From Dokdonia pacifica (lineage in GTDB: Bacteria; Bacteroidota; Bacteroidia; Flavobacteriales; Flavobacteriaceae), in assembly GCF_900188275.1 (NCBI RefSeq), contig NZ_FZNY01000004.1:269927-333926 (forward strand): a DNA stretch of 64,000 nt, read 5' to 3'. The notes below the pieces were generated by a model. The model was not told the origin of the DNA. It searched no databases and saw only the letters and a program-made list of their open reading frames with translations. Positions 48,857 through 55,999 of the stretch are shown one piece after another (the stretch's first letter is position 1; the number at the start of each line of letters is the position of its first letter). Position numbers and translations under genes: made by a program.

Positions 48857-48881
48857 AACAATAGGGATGTTAGTTTAGGAT

Positions 48882-48949
48882 GTAAAAGTAGGCGTAAGAG
48901 TTTTCTTTACCTATACGTACCTCCTGCAAAAATTACGTAGGGGTACGTA
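48882..48949 (-). promoter_or_regulatory. TACGTA-box promoter of secreted protein B
   Basis: Boxes start at 48914, 48934 and 48944. TACTTTTAC (48882-48890) lies 23 nt from the proximal box and 25 bp before the ATG. Confidence 0.8.
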
Positions 48950-49053
48950 GTGAGGAATGATGAATGTAGAACGACGAATTCAGAATTATGAAGGAAAATG
49001 AAAAAATAGAAGAGAATAAAGAAAATAGATTTAAAAAAGCTATCTAAAAGCAA

Positions 49054-49135
49054 TTTAATACGTCATTCTGAATTCATTTCAGAATCTCATCACACTAATG
49101 AGAAACTGAAACAAGTTCAGTTTGACAAAAATTCC
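49054..49135 (+). repeat. REP/MITE-like dispersed element, copy 3
   Basis: It starts AATTTAATACGTCATTCTGA and ends CTGAAACAAGTTCAG followed by TTTGACAAAAATT. The inverted copy at 36447-36542 is its closest match. Confidence 0.8.
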
Positions 49136-49231
49136 CTCCTAAGAATGCGTTGTGCTGAGCTTGTTGAAGTATGGGCTAGGGAGGTGTGAATTTTTTAGAT
49201 GGTATTTAAATAGCTTTTCCTGTACAAAAGG

Positions 49232-49274
49232 AAAATAGAGTAATATTCTATTGTTAGCGTGTTACTCTATTTTT
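49232..49274 (-). terminator. Terminator of the kinase 2 / regulator 2 transcript
   Basis: AAAATAGAGTAA (49232-49243) pairs with TTACTCTATTTT (49262-49273). It begins 2 bp after the regulator stop codon. Confidence 0.75.
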
Positions 49275-49276
49275 AG

Positions 49277-49924
49277 TTAAATGGAGAGTATCAATTCTTG
49301 ATGTTCTTGGGTCCAGACAGAAAGAGAGTCTAAGCCTGTGGGTAGCTCTAGTTTGGAAATGATATTAGCGCGATGTTTTTGTACCGTACGTACAGAAATA
49401 CTAAGTAATTCTGCAATTTCTTTAGAGTTCTTATTTTGAGCAATGAGTCGTAAAATGGTACGTTCTGAGGGAGATAGAAGTTTGACTTTTTGTAGTTGAG
49501 GACTGATTTCTCCTTCAAAAACGGCATCAAATGTCGCACTGAAATAGGTGTTTCCTGCTGCTACTTCTTGAATGCATTTGTCAATCTCTATAAAAGGCTC
49601 GTCTTTTATGATATATCCGGCAATGTTTAATTTTTTAGCTTTTAAAACAAAGCCTTTTTCTTTGTGGGAGGTTAAAATAATAAAACGTGTAGTAACGCTT
49701 AATGCTTGACATTTTTTAATGACTTCAAACCCTGTTAATAAGGGCATCTCAATATCGAGTAATGCGACATGTGGGTGTTCTTCTTTTACATAATCTAATG
49801 CGAGCGCGCCATTTTCTACGGCTACTATATGTGAATATCCGTGAGTATGTAGCGCGTTTTTAAGCCCTTCCAATAGTAATGGGTGATCATCTGCTATGAG
49901 TAGGTGTATGTCATTTTTTTGCAT
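49277..49924 (-). CDS. NarL/FixJ-family response regulator (pair 2)
   Basis: A 215-residue protein with a receiver domain (ADDHP, phospho-acceptor D57 in VALLDIEMP) and a LuxR HTH (about 147-207, LSPSERTILRLIAQNKNSKEIAELLSISVRTVQKHRANIISKLE). Its start overlaps the kinase 2 stop region by 14 bp. It lies 420 bp upstream of secreted protein B on the same strand, so it or its paralogue is a candidate activator of the TACGTA promoters. Confidence 0.92.
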   Translation of the reverse strand: MQKNDIHLLIADDHPLLLEGLKNALHTHGYSHIVAVENGALALDYVKEEHPHVALLDIEMPLLTGFEVIKKCQALSVTTRFIILTSHKEKGFVLKAKKLNIAGYIIKDEPFIEIDKCIQEVAAGNTYFSATFDAVFEGEISPQLQKVKLLSPSERTILRLIAQNKNSKEIAELLSISVRTVQKHRANIISKLELPTGLDSLSVWTQEHQELILSI

Positions 49925-52904
49925 AACTATAGGGGATTTGTGCCGTGGTTACTGTTCCTGATGTTTGACTACTTTCTATGGTTACTATTCCTGCTAATAT
50001 ACGAATACGTTCTTCCATGGTTTTTAATCCTAAACTAGAGTGCTTTTGTTTTTCAGATACCTCAAAACCTTTTCCGTTGTCTTTTATGGTGATTTGTATC
50101 GTATTTTTTTCTTTTTGGACTGTTACTGAGAATGCTTTCGCGAAAGCGTGTTTTATAATATTAGATACATTTTCTTGAACAAACCGGTAAATGTGTAGTG
50201 CTTCATTTTCGTCAAAAAGATCATCAATATCATCAATGTCTGCAGAGACAAAAAGGTCGGTTTGCTCATCTACATCATAGAGTAATTGCTCAATACTACC
50301 ACTCAGTCCTAGTTGTTTGATAATGCTAGGGTAGAGACCGCGAGAGATATGGCGTATTTCTTCTAAGGCTTTATGTGTAAGTTCGCTTACATCTGTTTGT
50401 CCTTGCTCCTGTAGTTTTTGTTTGATTAGGGTGAGTTGCTGGCCAACGCTATCATGCAGATCTTTTGAGATGCGAGCACGTTCTTCTTCTTGCGATTGCA
50501 TTAGGTCTTGTGAAAAACCTTCTTGTAACTGTTTACGTAGTTGTTGTTGTTTAAACATCCAGAAAAGAACGCTAGATATGATTACTGTTATTATTAGAAA
50601 AAACCACCAGGTCTTATAAAAGAAATCTTTGGAGTATATGGGAAGTAGGAGAGAATCTCCAATTTTCTTACCTGAAAAATCCAGTGCTTCAATCTCTAGC
50701 ATATAGTTTCCAGCTGCAAGATTTGGAAAGCGTATGGATTGTGTGTTTCCTATGGCGACCCATTCTTTGTCATCAAGACGGTAGCGGTAACGTTCGTTTC
50801 GTGTTACGTCCAGTTGTGTCAAGGCAAAACCAATTTCTAAGGCACGATTTTCTGATGGGAGTGTGATGGTTTTTGCTTTCGCGAAAGCGAACTGATTATG
50901 TGATACGCTATATTTTTTATCTTGTGTATTATAGGTACTGATACGTAAAGGGACAATTTGCGCTGTATTGATTTCTGGCTGAAGTTTTTCTGGATCAAAA
51001 AAGTTTAGCCCTTGTATGGTACCTACCAAAAATCCATCTTCTGTCTTTAAAGCACTATATCTATTGGCTTCATTATTTGTAAATCCATCTTTTACAGAAA
51101 AGCGATGTATTTGTTTTGATGCTGGATTGAAGGATACGATGCCGTTAAAGGTATTGATCCACCAATTGTCTTGATCGTCAAAAAGAATGGTTGCAATACC
51201 TGCCTGAAGGTCGTCTTCATATAGGGTCTTGAATTCTTTAGTCTCAAGATCAAATGAGGTGATGATGCCAGAACGTGACCCTTGGATATATCCATACTCA
51301 GGGTGATATTCTCCCATAAGAAGAAAGGGATCGGGGAGTTGTGCTGGATCATTATATAATGCATGCTCTTTTGAACTAAGATCATAGGTGAGTATTCCTT
51401 TACTTGTACTTGCTACGATGTGATTATCTGCTTTACGCCATTCGAGATCATAAATCTCTAAGGAATCTGTAGCTACCAGAGGTGTGTGGGTTTTCTTATG
51501 TGTGTTAAACTCCATAAGGTTGTACCCCTTGGTTCCATACACAATAGTAGAATCTGTAGGGCGTACCATACATATTACAGGGTAATGTCTATAATACTGT
51601 ATTTCTCGTGTTAAGGTGTCTACCTCAATAATTCCTCCAGCAGTATCATTACTCCATATCGTATTGCCTTCTGTAAAAAAATTACGAGAGGAGGATGGTT
51701 TTAAAATGTCTTCTTGTTCAAGAATGGTATAGGGTTTTATGGTGTTGTTACTACTATTAAAAAGCTGCCACCCATCTTTTTCGGTAGCAATAAGGTATTT
51801 TTTTTCTAAGAGAGGCGTTATGGCTCTTATCTCTTTGTTAGGAAGTAGTGTCGTTACAATATCTGACGGAAATTTTATGTAGTGTAATGTATTGTTGGTT
51901 GTAAACCAGGCATCACGTTGTATGTCTTTGGATACGATTTCAAAACTACTAGCAGGGCCAAATTTTTTGTCTTCGTATACAGTGGTTAATCCTTTCGTTT
52001 TATGTAATGTTTGTATGGATAATTGATCATTATAGGAAGAAATAATGGTATGTCCTCCTTTTGGATCATTGTACGTTTTTAAAATGGTGCTAAGAATTTG
52101 ATTTTCTGTAGCCGTTATAGGGATTAGCTCCATTGCTTTGGGATCTATGCGATATACTTGATGGTAATTGTATAAGAGTACATAGTGTTGTCCATTTACT
52201 TGGAAATGTCCATCAATCCATTTTTTACGCAAAGCGAGTTCTCGTTCGTTTTCAAACCCTTTTGGGTCAATGGTTTTTACGACATCTCCTTCCCAAGTAA
52301 CAAAGGTGATAGGGAAGTTGTCATCACTAATAACAACGACATCTTCAAAAGGAATAAACTGTGTTTTTTTATCTATCTTAATACGATTAACCTTTGTGGT
52401 AAATCGAAATATTTCTTCTAATTTTAAATCAGGATGTATGGTGTTGACAATTACTTCAAGGTTATTTTGAGTAATGACATAGTTTTTGTCTTGATACTCA
52501 AAAACAGAGGAAATCTTTGTGTGTATGGGTAGGTGTATTTTTATAAATTTGGTAGTGATAGGATCAAAAAGATACAGTGAACTATCTGTGACGATGTAAA
52601 ATTGCCCATCCTTTCTTTTATAGATGTCAAAAATATTACTATCATCAGGTGTCGAGATGGTATGAAAAGAATTTCCGTTAAAGCGTTGTAAAATAGTTGG
52701 ATTTCCGTTAGCTATAAGTTTAGAGCGAGCTGGATTAACACCACCGCCCAACCAAAGAAATCCATTTTGATCAAATGCAAGCGCGTTTACATTATCTATC
52801 TCTAGTCCGTCTTGTTGTGTAAATTGTTTTAGATATACCTCATTATTTTGCGCATGAGATACATACCAAAAGCAACTAAAAAAAAGTACGATTAAGATTC
52901 TCAT
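49911..52904 (-). CDS. Sensor histidine kinase with Reg_prop/Y_Y_Y periplasmic domain (pair 2)
   Basis: A 997-residue paralogue of kinase 1. The signal peptide ends at SHAQ. The periplasmic sensor has Reg_prop strands (NVNALAFDQNGFLWLGG) and a Y_Y_Y domain (ERYRYRLDDKEW, LAAGNYMLEIEALD). One membrane helix (about 766-784) precedes HisKA_3 with His817 in ISKDLHDSVGQ and a HATPase domain with DNGKGF. Two palindrome copies encode AFAKA at 673-677 and at 920-924, the latter inside the N-box helix next to IIKH. Only 49 bp separate it from the retropepsin-like gene upstream on the same strand, so it may be transcribed with the CHAT operon. Confidence 0.92.
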   Translation of the reverse strand: MRILIVLFFSCFWYVSHAQNNEVYLKQFTQQDGLEIDNVNALAFDQNGFLWLGGGVNPARSKLIANGNPTILQRFNGNSFHTISTPDDSNIFDIYKRKDGQFYIVTDSSLYLFDPITTKFIKIHLPIHTKISSVFEYQDKNYVITQNNLEVIVNTIHPDLKLEEIFRFTTKVNRIKIDKKTQFIPFEDVVVISDDNFPITFVTWEGDVVKTIDPKGFENERELALRKKWIDGHFQVNGQHYVLLYNYHQVYRIDPKAMELIPITATENQILSTILKTYNDPKGGHTIISSYNDQLSIQTLHKTKGLTTVYEDKKFGPASSFEIVSKDIQRDAWFTTNNTLHYIKFPSDIVTTLLPNKEIRAITPLLEKKYLIATEKDGWQLFNSSNNTIKPYTILEQEDILKPSSSRNFFTEGNTIWSNDTAGGIIEVDTLTREIQYYRHYPVICMVRPTDSTIVYGTKGYNLMEFNTHKKTHTPLVATDSLEIYDLEWRKADNHIVASTSKGILTYDLSSKEHALYNDPAQLPDPFLLMGEYHPEYGYIQGSRSGIITSFDLETKEFKTLYEDDLQAGIATILFDDQDNWWINTFNGIVSFNPASKQIHRFSVKDGFTNNEANRYSALKTEDGFLVGTIQGLNFFDPEKLQPEINTAQIVPLRISTYNTQDKKYSVSHNQFAFAKAKTITLPSENRALEIGFALTQLDVTRNERYRYRLDDKEWVAIGNTQSIRFPNLAAGNYMLEIEALDFSGKKIGDSLLLPIYSKDFFYKTWWFFLIITVIISSVLFWMFKQQQLRKQLQEGFSQDLMQSQEEERARISKDLHDSVGQQLTLIKQKLQEQGQTDVSELTHKALEEIRHISRGLYPSIIKQLGLSGSIEQLLYDVDEQTDLFVSADIDDIDDLFDENEALHIYRFVQENVSNIIKHAFAKAFSVTVQKEKNTIQITIKDNGKGFEVSEKQKHSSLGLKTMEERIRILAGIVTIESSQTSGTVTTAQIPYSYAKK
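50134..50147. repeat. Iterated palindrome, coding (AFAKA frame)
   Basis: Perfect copy in the ATPase domain of kinase 2. Kinase 1 has the same length here without the palindrome (IKHAKATAC against IKHAFAKAF). Confidence 0.95.
50875..50888. repeat. Iterated palindrome, coding (AFAKA frame)
   Basis: Perfect copy in the Y_Y_Y-proximal part of kinase 2, 741 bp from the previous copy and the closest pair in the window. Confidence 0.95.
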
Positions 52905-52953
52905 GGAGGTGAGATATTACGATAAAATCTTCCTCTACAATATAAGCTATATT

Positions 52954-53394
52954 TTACTTCTTAAGATATAAGCAAGTGTACTGATAATCAATGATTCCTT
53001 TCCCAAGGTTAAGAATGTCAGCTCCTAAAATGCCGTGTACAGGAGGTGTGTTGTGATTTTCTAAAGCGGTATTTACGTGAGAGAGATCAAAAAGAACAAG
53101 GTTGATGTCTTCTCGTTTCCAAGTGCCAATTTTGATGGTATTATCTTTTGAGATTTCAGTACGCATATCAGTTGCGCCAGCACCTGCAGCCAATACTTCA
53201 CTTTCTTGACTTATTAATTTAAAGTGCGTAGCAAAATTAAAATCAATACATGAATTTGAAGCACCTGTGTCTAGAATAAAAGAACCTTTTACACCATTGA
53301 TTTTGGCTGTGATTTCTAGGTGTTGCGTGAGCGTAGGAAATAATCGGATACGTGTATATCCTTTTGCTAATAAAAACTCTCTAAGACTTGCCAT
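52954..53394 (-). CDS. Retropepsin-like aspartic protease
   Basis: A 146-residue single-domain protein of clan AA. The active-site motif FILDTGASNSCID has catalytic D42, and the second hallmark is HGILGADIL. It is half the size of pepsins and so should work as a homodimer. No signal peptide is visible, so a cytoplasmic location is expected. Its ATG overlaps the end of the CHAT gene by 14 bp, which implies coupled expression. The substrate is unknown. Regulatory cleavage rather than bulk degradation is plausible. Confidence 0.85.
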   Translation of the reverse strand: MASLREFLLAKGYTRIRLFPTLTQHLEITAKINGVKGSFILDTGASNSCIDFNFATHFKLISQESEVLAAGAGATDMRTEISKDNTIKIGTWKREDINLVLFDLSHVNTALENHNTPPVHGILGADILNLGKGIIDYQYTCLYLKK

Positions 53395-55996
53395 ATTTTC
53401 TGATCAAAACAATGCTCAAAAGTACTCCAAAAATACCCAGTATCCACCACCATAGGGTATGATTTTGTTGGCTCGGAATATCTGTAGGGCCATAGTAAAC
53501 GAAGGCACCCCAGTAATAGGGGGATTTTTTTATGTTGGACATGTTTTTATCTTGAAGATAGGTACGTTGTGCTTCTTGTAGACTACTACTTCTTGAGGCA
53601 GTTTTTTTGAGTGATTTGTAATACCTACTTATGAGGTCTGCTGTAGATTGGTCATTTACTTTCCAAAGTGAAAAAAGCACACTTTTTGCGCCCGCATATT
53701 GAAATCCTCTAGCAAGACTAAGTGGTCCTTCACCAGAAGCAATACGCCCAATTCCTGTCTCACAGGCACTTAATACTACAAGGTCAGGGTTTAATTTTTT
53801 GCTGTATAATTCATTAAGATATAATGACCTGTCAATAAACGCGATACTTGCAGGTTCTATAAAACTACCGCCTGAAGCATGCGTTGAAAAATGAAGGATG
53901 GTATGTTGCGAGGCTTTTGTAAATGTATTATTTACGGAAGCTTTGTTACTCATGAGTAATTCAGTATTGAATGTTTCCTGTATAGCGTTTGCTTCTTTTT
54001 TAGAATGATCTAAAGTTAATGGTGTGTTTTCAAAAACTGGAAATACTCCTAATACGGTAGTAGCATCTTGTAAACCTAGATTTGGCTTTAAATATTCTTT
54101 ATAGGAGCGTTGAAAAGTAGTTTGCGTTTCTTTGAGTAGGAAAGGCATTTCACTAAAAGTACGTTGGGTACTCGATGAGGTAAGTAAGGTATTAAAAGGA
54201 ACAAACGCAAGTATACCATCAGGTATAATCACCATTTGCGTAGATGGAGTTATCTGTAGTGCCTTAAAAACCTTGAAAGATTGTGTGCTAAAACCAGACG
54301 GGTCATTCAATATAGCGCTTGCATTTTCAAAATAACGATTATACGCTACACAACTATTAAATAATTGATCTCGTGCTTTTCTATCTTCAGCAATCTGATG
54401 GAAACTTATTTTGTCAGGGCTTATCACAAATTGATAGACGGTTTGTAGCCCGAAGAAATAACTTATAATAGTTTGTTGAGATTGTGTTGCTTTAGTTTGG
54501 ATATCCTGAAGTGTAAAAGTAGTCTTGGATGGCTTTAAATCTGGATACTTTTCTGAAATAGCTTTTCTTGTATTTTTTTGTAGTAGTAATTCGCTGGAAT
54601 ATATACTTTGTAATTCTTCTAAACTTTCAATAGCTGTGGCTTGTCTTTTTTGAAATAGTTGCACTTCTAGTTGTGCTAATTTTTGATTGCGTTGTTCATA
54701 TTCAATGACTAAGCTGTCTTGCGCATATTGCGTTAGTTTGGCCTTGTCATTCATCGCTTCACTAACTAAACTGGCTTTAGAACGGTCGCTTATTTGTAAT
54801 GCTTTTTCCAAAAAAGCAACATCTTTTTGATCTTGATATAAATCATATAACAAGATGAGTCGCTTTTCACTTCTTTTTTTATCTGAAGCTTCTAAAATAA
54901 GTCTAGATTGCTGAGAAAGCTGAGGAGAATTCAATAAGTCAGAAACCTCGGCAGCGCTTTCATAGGCTTCTAATGCTTTTTCTTTTTGTCCTTTTTGGGT
55001 ATAAATTTCTGCATGGAGATCTAAAGCATCCATGAGGGTGTTTTCTGCAATCAGATTTGTTTTGTCAGGTATTTTTCCAGAAGGATGATTAGGATACCAC
55101 GTTCTATATATGTATTCCAATTGGGTAATCGCTGCTTCGTAATCTTGTTGGATGATACATGCTTGTGCAAGTGCTAACCTAGATTTTGTAATATCTCTTA
55201 GGGTTTGATTAGGAAGCTTTGTTTGTATTTTAATAGCAGTTTCTAGTAGTTGAATAGCTTGTGTTGTATTTCCTTTTTGAAGTGCAATTTGTGATAGCAA
55301 TTTGTAGGCATTTATTTGATACGGGTCTTTTTTTAAAATACGTTGTGCAAGACTTTCTGCTTTTTGATGTTCTCCTATACTAAGATAATTGGTCGCTAGA
55401 TTCATTGGAATATCTTTATTTTCTGGAGCTAATGTATAGGCCTCTTCAAGGATGGTAATTGCTTGTGTGTACTTCCCTTGATTTTGTAGGGGAACAGAAA
55501 GATTGATCAACCCCGCGAGGAGGTTTTGTTGGTGTTTTTGCTTTACTGCTTTGCTCTCCCGATGGTCGTGAATCTCAAAAGTTCGATTTCGCGAAAGCGT
55601 AATATATCCTTTAATCAAATTTTCAGCTTCAGTATATGCATTGGTTTTTGTGTACAAATTTCCAAGCGGAATCATTGCGTAGGTTACAATATCGTATCCT
55701 TCTAACTGATACTGGCTGTAACGATCTATAGCATTTTCATATCTAGCAATGGCTTTATGAAGTGCGCCTTGTTGCTCTTGGTAGTATGCAATATTGCAAT
55801 CTACCACCACTTTTGCAAGATGGCTTTTTGCATTGGGTGTTTGTAAGCTATCTGAAGAGGTGATTAATTGTTTAAAATTATCTTGGTTTGGGGCTTCCAA
55901 AAATTGATCTAACACTTTGTAAAAAGATGCTTCTTGCGCTTGTAAACTCCCTAAAAAGAGTAGTAAAAAAATAGCAAAGAATACCTTTCTAAACAT
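53381..55996 (-). CDS. Secreted, membrane-anchored TPR-CHAT (caspase-like) protease candidate
   Basis: An 871-residue protein. The signal peptide ends near LQAQ (21). TPR repeats (about 60-400, for example GKYTQAITILEEAYTLAPENKDIPMNLA) are followed by a coiled-coil stretch and a CHAT domain (about 560-840). The predicted catalytic dyad is His706 in HFSTHASGG and Cys745 in VVLSACETGIG. A C-terminal helix (about 846-864, WWWILGIFGVLLSIVLIRK) should anchor it in the inner membrane with the protease in the periplasm. CHAT proteases are separase/caspase relatives, and known TPR-CHAT proteins are activated by partner binding. It overlaps the retropepsin gene and lies 3 bp after the PKD/barrel gene. 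Substrate and trigger are unknown. Confidence 0.88.
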   Translation of the reverse strand: MFRKVFFAIFLLLFLGSLQAQEASFYKVLDQFLEAPNQDNFKQLITSSDSLQTPNAKSHLAKVVVDCNIAYYQEQQGALHKAIARYENAIDRYSQYQLEGYDIVTYAMIPLGNLYTKTNAYTEAENLIKGYITLSRNRTFEIHDHRESKAVKQKHQQNLLAGLINLSVPLQNQGKYTQAITILEEAYTLAPENKDIPMNLATNYLSIGEHQKAESLAQRILKKDPYQINAYKLLSQIALQKGNTTQAIQLLETAIKIQTKLPNQTLRDITKSRLALAQACIIQQDYEAAITQLEYIYRTWYPNHPSGKIPDKTNLIAENTLMDALDLHAEIYTQKGQKEKALEAYESAAEVSDLLNSPQLSQQSRLILEASDKKRSEKRLILLYDLYQDQKDVAFLEKALQISDRSKASLVSEAMNDKAKLTQYAQDSLVIEYEQRNQKLAQLEVQLFQKRQATAIESLEELQSIYSSELLLQKNTRKAISEKYPDLKPSKTTFTLQDIQTKATQSQQTIISYFFGLQTVYQFVISPDKISFHQIAEDRKARDQLFNSCVAYNRYFENASAILNDPSGFSTQSFKVFKALQITPSTQMVIIPDGILAFVPFNTLLTSSSTQRTFSEMPFLLKETQTTFQRSYKEYLKPNLGLQDATTVLGVFPVFENTPLTLDHSKKEANAIQETFNTELLMSNKASVNNTFTKASQHTILHFSTHASGGSFIEPASIAFIDRSLYLNELYSKKLNPDLVVLSACETGIGRIASGEGPLSLARGFQYAGAKSVLFSLWKVNDQSTADLISRYYKSLKKTASRSSSLQEAQRTYLQDKNMSNIKKSPYYWGAFVYYGPTDIPSQQNHTLWWWILGIFGVLLSIVLIRKYGKS
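55585..55598. repeat. Degenerate iterated palindrome, coding (TLSRN frame)
   Basis: GATTTCGCGAAAGC, one change from consensus, in the CHAT gene. It is the only copy in the third reading frame. Confidence 0.75.
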
Positions 55997-55999
55997 AGC

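Larger units (their letters stand above)
48857..49276. other. 420-bp region upstream of secreted protein B
   Basis: No gene is seen. It contains the promoter of B, dispersed element copy 3, a diverged REP-like sequence (TGCTGAGCTTGTTGAAGTA near 49152), an AT-rich stretch and the terminator of regulator 2. Confidence 0.8.

Noticed and set aside
52905-52953. Terminator between the retropepsin gene and kinase 2
   Set aside because: Only a weak GAGG/CCTC pairing with a long loop is present. Not convincing.
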